Below, piece after piece: positions 52,995 through 61,985 of a stretch of DNA of 64,000 nt (its first letter is position 1; each line of letters opens with the position of its first letter). Location of the stretch: the NCBI RefSeq assembly GCF_027924405.1, contig NZ_AP026978.1, positions 3,224,001 to 3,288,000 on the forward strand, written 5' to 3'. A program made the position numbers and the translations under genes. Under the pieces are notes generated by a model. It was not told the DNA's origin, ran no database searches, and worked only from the letters and a program-made list of their open reading frames with translations. This DNA is from Nocardia sputorum (GTDB taxonomy: Bacteria; Actinomycetota; Actinomycetes; Mycobacteriales; Mycobacteriaceae).

Positions 52995-54155
52995 TCAATG
53001 CGCGGAGCGGCGGCGGTGTTCGGCCAGACTGTCGAGCCCGAAATCGGCGCGCGGATTGCGCCAGACCGAGTGGGCGTGATTGGCCTGGCGCTGGGTGTTG
53101 TCGTATTCGATGAGCAGGTCGGGTCCCTGGAGCCGGTAGTAGTGCGGTTGCCCGGCCTCGAGGCTGCCTGCCCATCCGAAGTGGACCTCGTCGAGCACGT
53201 CGTCGACGGCATAGTGCGCGGCGTGGACTTCGGCGAGTGCGCTCGGCGCGCGACCGGTGTACAGGCTGATCAGCTGCCGTAGTAGGTGCCGGTGCTCTGG
53301 GGCGAGGTCACGTGCGGCCAGACCTTTCGGGGGAAAGGAAATCGCCATGGCCGCATGGTCGGCTGCGGTGTATCCGCTACCGCTTTCGGCGCGCATGTCG
53401 ATGTCGTCGATCAGCTTTCGCAGCGCCGGATCGGTGAACCTGCCGCGCCAGAGATCCTGCATGTGCATCATCGCGTCGCCGTGAGCGATGGTCGGCCGGT
53501 TGCCGGAGACGATGTCGGATATGGCGCTGGTGTGCAGTAATGCCTTGTGGTAACGGTCGGAGTCCAACGACCGGGCCAGGCGCCGCGCCGTTTCTTCCGG
53601 CCCGCCCAGCGGCCGCAGCGTGCCGCCGAGCAACGCGGCGCCGGCTGGATCGGCTCCGATGAAGCACGGTGTCGTCGAGACGATGCGCCCGTCGATGATC
53701 AGGTTGTTCAGGGAGATGTGGTGGCCGCCGAAGCGCCATGCCCAAACCCGGTCACCTGGTCTGCCGAACAATCTCAGCCAGTACAGGCCGGGGTCTCGGC
53801 CGCGTTGCCGACCCCAGCGGACTTGCCATCCTTCGACCTGATCGAGGACGTTCTCCAGACCCATCACGGTGGCGACAGTCGCGTATCCGGCCTCGGACAG
53901 TCCCGAGGCGACCAGTCGCATCGCCAAGCCCTGCTGACGTGCGGTCTGGTCGCGCAGCGCGAGTCCACCGTGGTCGGTCGGGGTGTAGAACCAACGAAGC
54001 CGCTCGGCCTCCGCGTCAGGAGCCAAAGGCGAGTCGAACTGCGCCTGCGGCAGTTGATCCGAGGCGAGCGATTCCAGCCATGCTGCCGCGCAGGCAGCCA
54101 TGTAGGCGCCGACCAGCTCGCGGACCGGGGCAAGCATGTCCTCATCCGGTGACAT
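52995..54155 (-). CDS. DUF3500-family protein
   Basis: About 386 residues of a family without known activity (LRWFYTPTDHGGLALRDQTA, WAWRFGGHHISLNNLIIDGR, GDAMMHMQDLWRGRFTDPAL, EVHFGWAGSLEAGQPHYYRL). The GGHH motif suggests metal or hydrolytic chemistry. The ATG at 54155 overlaps the end of the alcohol dehydrogenase gene by 14 bases; ATG 54137 is an alternative. The two are one operon. Confidence 0.8.
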   Translation of the reverse strand: MSPDEDMLAPVRELVGAYMAACAAAWLESLASDQLPQAQFDSPLAPDAEAERLRWFYTPTDHGGLALRDQTARQQGLAMRLVASGLSEAGYATVATVMGLENVLDQVEGWQVRWGRQRGRDPGLYWLRLFGRPGDRVWAWRFGGHHISLNNLIIDGRIVSTTPCFIGADPAGAALLGGTLRPLGGPEETARRLARSLDSDRYHKALLHTSAISDIVSGNRPTIAHGDAMMHMQDLWRGRFTDPALRKLIDDIDMRAESGSGYTAADHAAMAISFPPKGLAARDLAPEHRHLLRQLISLYTGRAPSALAEVHAAHYAVDDVLDEVHFGWAGSLEAGQPHYYRLQGPDLLIEYDNTQRQANHAHSVWRNPRADFGLDSLAEHRRRSAH

Positions 54156-55221
54156 CGAGCATGACCTTGATCGCGTTGTCTCGCCGTTCGGCGTAGGTGT
54201 CGAACGCTTCGGCGATGTCTTCGAGCGGGAAATGATGGGTCACCAGGGCGCTGGTGTGCAGTCGTCCCCGCGATGCCAGCGACAGTGCCCTCGCCACCGA
54301 ACGTGCGCCCTCGCCGCGGACGGTATTGATCGAGATGCCGTTCATGACAGCATGATTGAGGTCAGCCGTCACCGGTTGTCCGAAGAATCCCGCCAAAACG
54401 ATTCTGCCGCCGCGCTTGACCATGTGGATCGCGTCGTCGACGGCCCCCGCAGCCCCGGAGCACTCCACGACGATGTCGGGGCCGAGTCCGCCGGTGATCT
54501 CCCGAACCGCCACGACGGCGTCCTCCTCGCGGGAGTTGATCAGATAGTCCGCGTCGAATTGCTTCCCGATCTCCAGTCGGCTGTTGCGGGTGCCGACGAG
54601 CATCACCGGGTCGGCTCCGAGTTCGCGGGCGACCTGGACGGCCATCAATCCGATGGGGCCGGGACCGATTACCGCGACCCCGGCGCCCACCAGCAGCGAG
54701 TCCAGCACGTCGAAAGCGTGCATCACGGTGCCGACGGTGGTCAGCACGACGGCCGAGTCGAAGTCGATGTCATCGGGAAGCCGGTACAGCGTGGAGACGT
54801 GGTTGACGACATACTCGGCGAAGCCGCCGTTGACCGTCATCCCTTGTACCCGATGGCCTTTGGCCTGGTTGCCGTAGTTCAAACAGTCCGTGTAGGAGCC
54901 GGACAGGCAGTTGACGCATCGCATGCAGCCCCGATGCGCCTCGGTGACGACGCGATCGCCGACAGTGAACTCGTCGACGGCGCTGCCGACCGCGACCACG
55001 ACGCCCGCGTACTCGTGGCCGGGGATGAAGGTGTCCGGCGCCGGGCCGCCTCCATGGAAGAAGCGACGGCTGCGAACCTTGAGGTCGGTGCCGCACAGCG
55101 ACGCCCGGTGAACTCGCACAAGCACGTCGTCCGGGCCGGGGCGGGGCACCGGCATGGTTTTGGTCCTGATTATTCCCGGCTCACCGATTACTGCCGCGAG
55201 CATTGTTTCCGGAAAGGACAT
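54142..55221 (-). CDS. Zinc-dependent alcohol dehydrogenase
   Basis: A medium-chain dehydrogenase of about 359 residues. Catalytic-zinc ligands in HRASLCGTDLKV and FIPGHEYAGVVVAVG; structural-zinc cysteines in GCMRCVNCLSGSYTDC; NAD motif VAVIGPGPIGLMAVQVAREL. It oxidises an alcohol or polyol (sorbitol/threonine dehydrogenase type). ATG 55221 has AAAGG upstream. It is divergent from the SDR. Confidence 0.92.
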   Translation of the reverse strand: MSFPETMLAAVIGEPGIIRTKTMPVPRPGPDDVLVRVHRASLCGTDLKVRSRRFFHGGGPAPDTFIPGHEYAGVVVAVGSAVDEFTVGDRVVTEAHRGCMRCVNCLSGSYTDCLNYGNQAKGHRVQGMTVNGGFAEYVVNHVSTLYRLPDDIDFDSAVVLTTVGTVMHAFDVLDSLLVGAGVAVIGPGPIGLMAVQVARELGADPVMLVGTRNSRLEIGKQFDADYLINSREEDAVVAVREITGGLGPDIVVECSGAAGAVDDAIHMVKRGGRIVLAGFFGQPVTADLNHAVMNGISINTVRGEGARSVARALSLASRGRLHTSALVTHHFPLEDIAEAFDTYAERRDNAIKVMLDVTG

Positions 55222-55466
55222 CACATTGCCTTTCAAGGGCCTTTTATGGTCCACAGGAGGCTATGTGAGCGAATTCTTTTCTGTCCAACGGTCGGCGGGT
55301 GGCCGATGGCGGAGAACTCTCGCCAATCGTTCCCTGTCCTGCACGTATAAGTCCTGCCTATCGGTCACGGCGAATATTCGTATTGGGCGCGCTCGTCGGC
55401 GTGGGGTTACGGTGCGAAGCATCTGGAAATTGCCGGAATTATCGGCGTTCAGTCGAGGAGTGGACT

Positions 55467-56252
55467 TTGGATCTCGAGATTGCCGGTCGAACCGCGCTGG
55501 TTCTGGGCGCGGGTGGTGGCCTCGGTGGCGCCATCGCGGAAAAATTGGCGGCCGAGGGCGCCGAGGTGGCCGTGGCCGATATCCATCGCGAAGCCGCCGA
55601 ATCCCGCAGCGACGCGATCGTCGCGGCTGGCGGCCGGGCCATACCGGTGGCATGGGACATCGCCGACCTCGATGCCATCGAAGGCAACGTCGCCCTGATC
55701 GAGCGAACCCTCGGCCCGGTCGACATCCTGGTCAACAACACCGGCGGGCCGCCGCCCGCGCCGATCCTGGGCCGGCCATCCGCGATATGGCTCGATCATT
55801 TCCGCTCCATGGTGCTTTCCGTGATCGCCATCAGCGACGAAATCGTCCCGGGTATGCGGGCGCGCGGATGGGGCCGCGTCATCACCAGCACCAGCTCGGG
55901 GGTCGTCGCACCGATTCCCGGCCTCGGCCTGTCGAACAGTCTTCGTGCCGCACTGCTCGGCTGGTCGAAGACGCTGGCGCGGGAAGTCGGTGCGGACGGT
56001 GTCACATGCAACATCGTCGTGCCGGGCCGGATCGGCACCCGTCGCGTCGAGCGTCTCGACCGGATCAAAGCCGAAGCCGAGGGCCGAACCGTCGAACAGG
56101 TCGTGGCGGACAGCATCGCCACCATCCCCGTCGGCCGCTACGGCGACCCGGGCGAATACGCGGCGACGGTGGCGTTCCTGGCGAGCGTTCCGGCGTCGTA
56201 CATCACCGGCACGGTGGTGCGCGTCGACGGCGGTCTCATTCCCGGCCTCTGA
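55467..56252 (+). CDS. Short-chain dehydrogenase/reductase
   Basis: About 261 residues of the classical SDR type. Cofactor motif ALVLGAGGGLGGAIAEKLAA, AD at VAVADIH, VNNTGG, catalytic Ser in ITSTSSGVV. The usual YxxxK reads GLGLSNSLRAALLGWSKTLA, so the catalytic Tyr appears replaced by Ser or Asn, which may alter or abolish reductase activity. The TTG start has GAGGAG six bases upstream. It is followed 24 bases later by the DapA-like gene. Confidence 0.88.
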   Translation: MDLEIAGRTALVLGAGGGLGGAIAEKLAAEGAEVAVADIHREAAESRSDAIVAAGGRAIPVAWDIADLDAIEGNVALIERTLGPVDILVNNTGGPPPAPILGRPSAIWLDHFRSMVLSVIAISDEIVPGMRARGWGRVITSTSSGVVAPIPGLGLSNSLRAALLGWSKTLAREVGADGVTCNIVVPGRIGTRRVERLDRIKAEAEGRTVEQVVADSIATIPVGRYGDPGEYAATVAFLASVPASYITGTVVRVDGGLIPGL

Positions 56253-56276
56253 TACCAAGCGACAAAGGATTCCACC

Positions 56277-57212
56277 ATGGCCGTGCTCACCCGTGAGGCG
56301 AAGGGCGTCTTCGCCATCGCGCCCACCCCCTTCGACGAGGAAGGAGCGGTGGACTTCCACTCGCTGCACCGGTTGGTCGATTTCTACGAATCGGTCGGCG
56401 TCACCGGGATCACCTTGCTCGGCCAGATGGGCGAGGCGCCCAAACTGGCTCATCACGAGGCGACCCGAATCGTGCGGCACGTGCTGCGGAGGACTCGACT
56501 CCCGGTCGTCGTAGGGGTCTCCGCTCCCGGCTACGCCGCGATGCGCGCACTGACCGGTGAGGTCATGTCGGCGGGAGCGGCAGGCGTCATGGTCGCACCG
56601 CCCAACACCTTGCGCACCGATGACCAGATCGTCGGCTATTACGAGGGCGTCGCTGCCGCGCTCGGCGACGCGGTTCCCCTCGTCGTGCAGGACTATCCCT
56701 TGTCGTTCTCGGTTGTCATGAGCGCCCCGGTCATCGCGCGTATCTCCCGCGCCGTACCGAACTGCGTCATGCTCAAGCACGAAGACTGGCCCGGACTGGA
56801 GAAGATCAGCGCACTACGGCACCTCGAAGCCGAGGGCGACATGCCACGACTATCGATCCTGTGCGGCAACGGGGGACTCTTCCTCGATTTCGAGACCGCG
56901 CGGGGCGCTGACGGCGCCATGACCGGATACTGCTTCCCCGAGATGCTGGTCGATGTGGTCGGTCATAACGCAGCGGGTCGTTCCGAGGAAAGCCATGACA
57001 TCTTCGATGCGCATCTGCCGCTGCTGCGATACGAACAGCAGCCGGGTGTGGGCCTGGCGGTGCGCAAATACGTCATGCAACGGCGCGGCCTGCTCACGTC
57101 CGACAACCAGCGCGCGCCCCGCAGCGTGCTCTCGAGCCGAGCGCGGTCGGAAGTCGACCATCTGCTCGCCCGCCTCGCTCGCCGGGACAGTCGGGCGAAG
57201 CCGGTCGCATGA
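56277..57212 (+). CDS. DapA-family (dihydrodipicolinate synthase-like) aldolase
   Basis: About 311 residues, TIM-barrel class I aldolase: FAIAPTPFDEEGAVDFHSLH, GITLLGQMGEAPKLAHHEAT, VVVGVSAPGYAAMRAL, Tyr in VVQDYPLSF, Schiff-base Lys in NCVMLKHEDWPGL, ILCGNGGLFLDFETARGADG. Genome context is catabolic rather than lysine biosynthesis, so it probably cleaves or forms a pyruvate-derived C-C bond in a degradative route. Confidence 0.88.
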   Translation: MAVLTREAKGVFAIAPTPFDEEGAVDFHSLHRLVDFYESVGVTGITLLGQMGEAPKLAHHEATRIVRHVLRRTRLPVVVGVSAPGYAAMRALTGEVMSAGAAGVMVAPPNTLRTDDQIVGYYEGVAAALGDAVPLVVQDYPLSFSVVMSAPVIARISRAVPNCVMLKHEDWPGLEKISALRHLEAEGDMPRLSILCGNGGLFLDFETARGADGAMTGYCFPEMLVDVVGHNAAGRSEESHDIFDAHLPLLRYEQQPGVGLAVRKYVMQRRGLLTSDNQRAPRSVLSSRARSEVDHLLARLARRDSRAKPVA

Positions 57213-57250
57213 CGCGCTCGTTCTACGTCTGCCGCCAACGGCGACGGCGG

Positions 57251-57256
57251 TAACCT
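57251..57256 (+). promoter_or_regulatory. -10 box of leaderless lysR transcript
   Basis: TAACCT is followed by six bases and ATG 57263, with no ribosome binding site. The same hexamer and spacing occur before the padR gene. Confidence 0.45.
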
Positions 57257-57262
57257 CCTCCG

Positions 57263-58168
57263 ATGCGACTGCGCCAGCTGGAGTACTTTCTCGCCGTCTG
57301 GGAAAGCGGATCGTTCAGCGCCGCCGCGGCACGGCTGTATGTCTCGCAGCCGTCGCTGTCGCAGCAGATGCGTCTATTGGAGAAGGAACTCGGCGCGCAA
57401 CTGCTCGAACGCGGCCGCCATGGCCTGGCCCTCACGCCCGCGGGACGGGCCTTCCTGCCGCACGCCGAGCGGGTATTGCGGGCTGTCGGCGAAGCCGCGG
57501 ATGCGGTGCACCAAGTGGTGGAGGGGCGAAGCGGCGACGTGCACGTGCTGACCGTCCGGTCGATCGCCTCCGGCATCCTGCCCCCGAGCGCTGTCCGGTG
57601 GCACTCTCTTTTCCCTACGGCCGTCCTTCGGGTGCACGACTTCTCGCACCGCCGCGCTCTCGAGGAGGCGGTCCGCAGCGGACAGGGCGACATCGCGGTC
57701 GGACCGCGGCCCGAACTGTGGGAGGGCCCTGTCGTTTCACTCGGTTATGAGGAGATGGTGCTGGTCGGCCCGGCGGGACGGGACACAGGTTCCACGGTGG
57801 AACTCGACGAACTGGTCGCAGCCGACTGGATTCTCTACGAGCCCGAGCAAGGCATGAGCGAGATAGTGGGCCGGACGGCCACCGCCCTTGGATTCACTCC
57901 ACGCGCCGTCGCGCGCACCGGACAGGTGGCGGCCGCTCTGCTGTTCGCCATGGAGGGCTTGGGAGTCGCGCTGGTGCCCAACAACGCCGTACCCGGCGGC
58001 TGGATACAGCACGCCAGAAGAATCGGTCCCGGGGTCTACCGGGAGATCGTCGCCTACAGCCGCAGCACGCCGACGCAACTCGCGCAGCGGTATCGAGACC
58101 TGCTCATCGCTCTCGAGTTGCCACTCACCTCGGCCACGGATCTTCCCGCACGCGCTGTGCGCTGCTAG
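57263..58168 (+). CDS. LysR-family transcriptional regulator
   Basis: About 301 residues: LRQLEYFLAVWESGSFSAAA, ARLYVSQPSLSQQMRLLEKE, LGAQLLERGRHGLALTPAGR at the N-terminus and a periplasmic-binding-like effector domain (DIAVGPRPELWEGPVVSLGY, LLFAMEGLGVALVPNNAVPG). It follows the SDR/aldolase genes in the same direction and may regulate them and the divergent dehydrogenase operon. Confidence 0.92.
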   Translation: MRLRQLEYFLAVWESGSFSAAAARLYVSQPSLSQQMRLLEKELGAQLLERGRHGLALTPAGRAFLPHAERVLRAVGEAADAVHQVVEGRSGDVHVLTVRSIASGILPPSAVRWHSLFPTAVLRVHDFSHRRALEEAVRSGQGDIAVGPRPELWEGPVVSLGYEEMVLVGPAGRDTGSTVELDELVAADWILYEPEQGMSEIVGRTATALGFTPRAVARTGQVAAALLFAMEGLGVALVPNNAVPGGWIQHARRIGPGVYREIVAYSRSTPTQLAQRYRDLLIALELPLTSATDLPARAVRC

Positions 58169-58352
58169 TAAGCCGGGTCATCGTCCGGGCCGGCGCGTTC
58201 CCGGAATTGTGGCGAAGAGATGAGTCGCCGAACAGCAGCACCGCCTCCCGCCACGACGGCTGCGTTGGGGCGCGCCGGAACGCAGGGCATCCTGCCTGGT
58301 GTGGCATCTCAGAGGTCGGCGAGGACGCCCGAGCGCCTTCGGTGACCGGCGC

Positions 58353-58706
58353 TCAGCGGGCGAGTGATGCGACGACGAGGTAGGTCACCGCCAACAGGGC
58401 GGTGACGATGGCCGGGATCATGTCGGCGAGCTTGTCCTTGGTCCGGACGTGGGTGATGAGCGCCCCGACCATCAGCAGCACGATTGCGACCCCAGCGAGC
58501 CGGCCGATCGGATGCCAGCCGATACCGATCAAAAGCCCTGCTGCACCGACGATTTCCAAGGCTCCGATGACTCGGTAGCCGGACACGGGGATCCCGGCGT
58601 GGGCTGCGCGTTCGCGCATGGCCTGGACTGCGAGCACCTTCGGTGCTCCCACGGCGATCATCTCGAGCGCCAGCAATGCGGCCAGGACAATTGATGCGAT
58701 CGTCAT
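58353..58706 (-). CDS. DoxX-family membrane protein
   Basis: About 117 residues with four hydrophobic helices (IASIVLAALLALEMIAVGAP, YRVIGALEIVGAAGLLIGIG, LAGVAIVLLMVGALITHV, IPAIVTALLAVTYLVVASLA). DoxX proteins are linked to quinol oxidation and oxidative-stress complexes. AAAGGAG precedes ATG 58706. Two TTGATGGCCATCAA-type operators upstream put it under the TetR at 59623. Confidence 0.85.
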   Translation of the reverse strand: MTIASIVLAALLALEMIAVGAPKVLAVQAMRERAAHAGIPVSGYRVIGALEIVGAAGLLIGIGWHPIGRLAGVAIVLLMVGALITHVRTKDKLADMIPAIVTALLAVTYLVVASLAR

Positions 58707-58796
58707 CGATCGCTCCTTTCCTCTCAGAGGTGTCGTAGGCGTTCGTGCCGAGATCGACGACGCGTCTTCGTTGACATGTCCCAACACCAGCTCGAA

Positions 58797-58844
58797 ATAT
58801 TGATGGCCATCAATATAGTGCGCTTTATTGATGGCCGTCAACAT
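58797..58844 (-). promoter_or_regulatory. Two TTGATGGCCATCAA-type operators before doxX
   Basis: A perfect 20-base palindrome, ATATTGATGG joined to CCATCAATAT (58797-58816), and a near copy with core TTGATGGCCGTCAA (58828-58841). Centres are 28 bases apart. The same core occurs twice at 60293-60333 near the TetR gene. Confidence 0.75.
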
Positions 58845-58987
58845 CTGATGGGCGCCACGCATCGGGTGCCCATCGCGGGGCATGGCAGCGTGAGCGAGCA
58901 GCGCGCGACCACACCCGGATCGGGTGGACGAAGTCATCGATGAGTGCGCCGGCCCAGGTTGGCCGGTCGTGAATCCTGTCCGGTTGC

Positions 58988-59587
58988 TCAGTTGTCGGGC
59001 GCTGTGATCAGGTGATCGAGCGAGCCCTGCAGGCGGCCGCGCCGGATAGGGACGCAGGATTCTGGGAATTCCTGCACGACCTCGACATCGAGAGCATCGA
59101 GCCGTTGCAGAAAACGGGGCAGGTGCCGCATGGCGCCGGTGGGCAGGTCGTGCAGGACGACGAAACTCCATGGCCGCGACATGATGTCGGCCAGGCATCG
59201 CTCGACCCAGTCGTCGGGGCGGTCCCAGTCGTCGGGAATGCAGTTCCACAGCACGCACGTGTAGCCGTGTCGGCACAGGTAGTCCACCGCGTTCGGCGAG
59301 AAAAGCCTCCGATCGAGGACACCTCCACCGCCGAAGGGCCGAAACAGCTTGTCGAGGTGGGCAAGCCTCCCGATGACCTCCTGCGCGCCCTCGATCTCCC
59401 GGATCGGCAGATCGGGGGCGCCCGCGTCGTCGCCGAACTGGATCGAGTGAGTGATGGTGTGATTGCCGATCCAATGTCCCTCGGCCGCAGCGCGTTCGGT
59501 TGCTCGCCGCGCGCCCGATCGTGCGAGCTCGGCACCGACGACGAAGAAGGTCGTGCGGATGCCGTGGTCGGCGAGTGTATCGAGCAC
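58988..59587 (-). CDS. Polysaccharide-deacetylase-like (NodB fold) protein, N-terminally truncated
   Basis: About 199 residues: TTFFVVGAELARSG, AEGHWIGNHTITHSIQFGDD (His-x3-His zinc site NHTITHS), LFRPFGGGGVLDRRLFSPNA, YTCVLWNCIPDDWDRPDDWV, SFVVLHDLPTGAM. The paralogue at the right edge begins with the NodB motif SFDNGP; here the frame reads LTGEGRPSSATDT at that place, inside the end of the neighbouring tetR, so the catalytic Asp motif is missing. GTG 59587 is the likely start. It may be inactive or a binding protein. Confidence 0.72.
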   Translation of the reverse strand: MLDTLADHGIRTTFFVVGAELARSGARRATERAAAEGHWIGNHTITHSIQFGDDAGAPDLPIREIEGAQEVIGRLAHLDKLFRPFGGGGVLDRRLFSPNAVDYLCRHGYTCVLWNCIPDDWDRPDDWVERCLADIMSRPWSFVVLHDLPTGAMRHLPRFLQRLDALDVEVVQEFPESCVPIRRGRLQGSLDHLITAPDN

Positions 59588-59622
59588 GGTGTCGGTGGCC
59601 GAGCTGGGTCTGCCCTCGCCGG

Positions 59623-60270
59623 TCAGGCGCCGCGGGCGCGGAGCCCGGCCACGACCATGCCGGCGACGAATTCAGCGTGCCGGCGAACCGCCGCGGGGTC
59701 GAGCGGATCGAGTGGGTTCAGCCTCTCCGCCAGAGGGACCAGGCTGAACGGCGCGGTAGCGCCGTGCGCAACCAGGAAATGCACGGTGCGGATGTCTTCC
59801 TCGGCCAGCACGCCGCGGTCGACGAGCACCTTCAGTGGCGCGGTGATCCGGTGATACAACGGTCCGACGTGCGCGTCGAACAGATACGTCAGCCGAGGCC
59901 CCTCGGTGGCGCCTTCGACAGTGACCAGCCGCAGGATCTGTGGGTGGGTGGCGTGCAGTTGGAGGAATTGCACGATCGTCACGCGTACCGCTTCGAGCAG
60001 GTCGCGCTCGGCCAACTCCGCATCCACGCTCATGTGGTCGGCGATTTCGCCGAATGCCCAGTCGACCGTGGCGTACCACAGCCTCTCCTTGGAGCCGAAC
60101 CGCTGATGGACGAGGTTGTGACTCACTCCCAACTCACGATTGAGCGCCGCCACCGAGGTGCCGTCGAATCCGTATTCGGCGAACACTCTCAACGCCGCGG
60201 CCAGGATATCGGTCAACGAGGCTGGTGACAGCTCTGCCGGGGGTCGTCCTCTTCGCGTCTGCGTCGCCAT
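59623..60270 (-). CDS. TetR-family regulator of the hydrolase-VOC-FAH operon
   Basis: About 215 residues: SLTDILAAALRVFAEYGFDG, TSVAALNRELGVSHNLVHQR, FGSKERLWYATVDWAFGEI, then the ligand domain. TAAACT lies six bases before the ATG, a leaderless arrangement. Palindromes matching those before doxX lie between it and the divergent operon, so it probably represses itself, doxX and the operon. Confidence 0.9.
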   Translation of the reverse strand: MATQTRRGRPPAELSPASLTDILAAALRVFAEYGFDGTSVAALNRELGVSHNLVHQRFGSKERLWYATVDWAFGEIADHMSVDAELAERDLLEAVRVTIVQFLQLHATHPQILRLVTVEGATEGPRLTYLFDAHVGPLYHRITAPLKVLVDRGVLAEEDIRTVHFLVAHGATAPFSLVPLAERLNPLDPLDPAAVRRHAEFVAGMVVAGLRARGA

Positions 60271-60283
60271 CTGCCCAGTTTAA

Positions 60284-60333
60284 GTCAACATGTTGACGAC
60301 CATCAACTTGTATGGTTTATTGATTGTCATCAA
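60284..60333. promoter_or_regulatory. Operators of the TetR/hydrolase divergon
   Basis: Core TTGACGACCATCAA (60293-60306) and TTGATTGTCATCAA (60320-60333) are two copies of the doxX-type operator, centres 27 bases apart. GTCAACATGTTGAC (60284-60297) is a third, overlapping palindrome. Confidence 0.72.
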
Positions 60334-60365
60334 CTTTTATGACGCGGGACACATGGAGGTGGCCG

Positions 60366-61208
60366 ATGCGCAGAGAAGAACAGATAGTCGGCAACACATT
60401 CGCCTATCGATTCGCTGATCCGGCCGCGGACCACGTGCTGCTGGTTCAGCACGGAATCGGCGGTCACGGCGGCATCTACGACAATTTCGCCGCACACTAT
60501 GCCCGGTTGGGCGCCGAGGTCTGGTGCATGGACGCTCCCGGCCACGGCCGCTCGTGCGTCGACCGGCGCGCAGGCCAGTTCACCATCGAGGAGTGGATCG
60601 AAGCGGCACTGCAGCTGACCGATCACATTCGTGCCGCCACCGGGCTGCCGGTGTTCATCAAGGGCTCCTCGCTCGGCGCGTCCGCCGCCTACGGCGCCTA
60701 CGCCGCGTCGCAGGATTTCGCGGGCGCGATTTTGATGGGATTCGCCATCCCGTCCTCACCGCTGATCCCGACCGACAACGCCTTCCGCACACGAGCTTTC
60801 GATCAGATCGTCGCCCTGTTCGGTCCGGCGCTGCGTTTCGATATCGACCAGTACATCGATTTCGACACCGACTACGGGTTCCGCGGCGCGGGCAAGCAGA
60901 AGCATCAGGATCCGCTCAACACTTGGACCTACGACCTGGCCTCGTGGGCGTCGATCCTGCGCTACGACCCCGCCGTGCCGTTGTCGGCCAACACCAAACC
61001 GATCCTGTTCGCCGTCGGGGAGAAAGATCCGATCTTCCCTCCCGCCGCGGCCCAGGCCGTCGTCGACGCCACCACCGGCCCCGTCGAATTGCACATTCAC
61101 CCCGAAGGGGTGCACCAGCTGATGTTGTTCCACACCGCCGACTACGCCGATGTCGTGCGGACCTGGTGCCACAAGCAGCTGCTCGACTCCGCCACCGAAA
61201 AGGACTGA
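60366..61208 (+). CDS. Alpha/beta hydrolase (lysophospholipase-like)
   Basis: About 280 residues: HVLLVQHGIGGHGGIYDNFA, MDAPGHGRSCVDRRAGQFTI, elbow IKGSSLGASAAYGA (Ser), LFAVGEKDPIFPPAA (Asp) and HPEGVHQLMLFH (His). GGAGGTGG precedes ATG 60366. It starts a three-gene operon with a VOC protein and a fumarylacetoacetase-family hydrolase, so it probably cleaves an ester or lactone of a ring-derived compound. Confidence 0.88.
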   Translation: MRREEQIVGNTFAYRFADPAADHVLLVQHGIGGHGGIYDNFAAHYARLGAEVWCMDAPGHGRSCVDRRAGQFTIEEWIEAALQLTDHIRAATGLPVFIKGSSLGASAAYGAYAASQDFAGAILMGFAIPSSPLIPTDNAFRTRAFDQIVALFGPALRFDIDQYIDFDTDYGFRGAGKQKHQDPLNTWTYDLASWASILRYDPAVPLSANTKPILFAVGEKDPIFPPAAAQAVVDATTGPVELHIHPEGVHQLMLFHTADYADVVRTWCHKQLLDSATEKD

Positions 61209-61213
61209 CCATC

Positions 61214-61900
61214 ATGAGCGCCGCCCAACCCATCGGTGTGAACCACCTGGCCATCGCCACCCGCGACATCAAATCTCAGATCGCGTTCTTCACCGATGTC
61301 ATCGGCCTGCCGCTCAAGGCGCTGTACCGCATGCACGGAGCCGAAGGCGCCTGGCACGGGTTCGTCGAACTCAACCCCACGTCCTACATCGCGTTCGTGT
61401 ACCACCCCGACAACCCCGACACTCGCGAGCTCGGGGTCACCCACGCCGCCGAACCGACCGGACCGGTCGCGCCCGGTGCCATGCAGCATGTCGCACTGCA
61501 TGTCCGCGATCTCGATGAACTGCTGAGTTTGCGCGACCGCATCCGCAGTCGAGGGATCGTCGTGCTCGGCCCGATCGACCACGGATTCTGCCGGTCGGTC
61601 TACCTCGCGGGCCCAGAAGGTCTGCTGGTCGAACTCACCACCGGCGACGCTATCGACGACCGCGCCTGGATTGACCCGGAAGTGGTCGAGATCAACGGCA
61701 TCAGCGCCGAGGAACTCGAAACCTACAAGCACCCCGCACCATTCACCCGGCCGGCTGAGCCGGTGGCCCAACCGGCCTACGACGAGACCAAACCCCATAT
61801 GGCCTATCCCGACGAGGTCTACCGGCAGATCATCGCCATGCCTGACGAGCTGGTGTGGCAGATGGCCAGCCAGACCGATCCGCCGGTCCGCCTCGACTGA
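61214..61900 (+). CDS. VOC-family dioxygenase-like protein
   Basis: About 228 residues. Metal-ligand positions of the vicinal-oxygen-chelate fold are visible: His in GVNHLAIATRDIKSQIAFFT, His in AMQHVALHVRDLDELLSLRD, Glu in GLLVELTTGD. A 70-residue C-terminal tail (PHMAYPDEVYRQIIAMPDEL, VWQM) is unusual for simple glyoxalases. In this context an extradiol dioxygenase or ring isomerase role is likely. It starts 6 bases after the hydrolase. Confidence 0.82.
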   Translation: MSAAQPIGVNHLAIATRDIKSQIAFFTDVIGLPLKALYRMHGAEGAWHGFVELNPTSYIAFVYHPDNPDTRELGVTHAAEPTGPVAPGAMQHVALHVRDLDELLSLRDRIRSRGIVVLGPIDHGFCRSVYLAGPEGLLVELTTGDAIDDRAWIDPEVVEINGISAEELETYKHPAPFTRPAEPVAQPAYDETKPHMAYPDEVYRQIIAMPDELVWQMASQTDPPVRLD

Positions 61901-61985
61901 TCCCAGAGACCCCATGGCCGACCGTGCACCGCACCGTCGCCGCGGTGCACGGCCCACCCGACCGAAAAGGACATCCGCCCCTCTC

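Noticed and set aside
61914..61985. Upstream ATG extending the FAH-family protein
   Set aside because: It would add an Arg-rich, unstructured leader unlike the family; the usual MKLAN start is at 61986.
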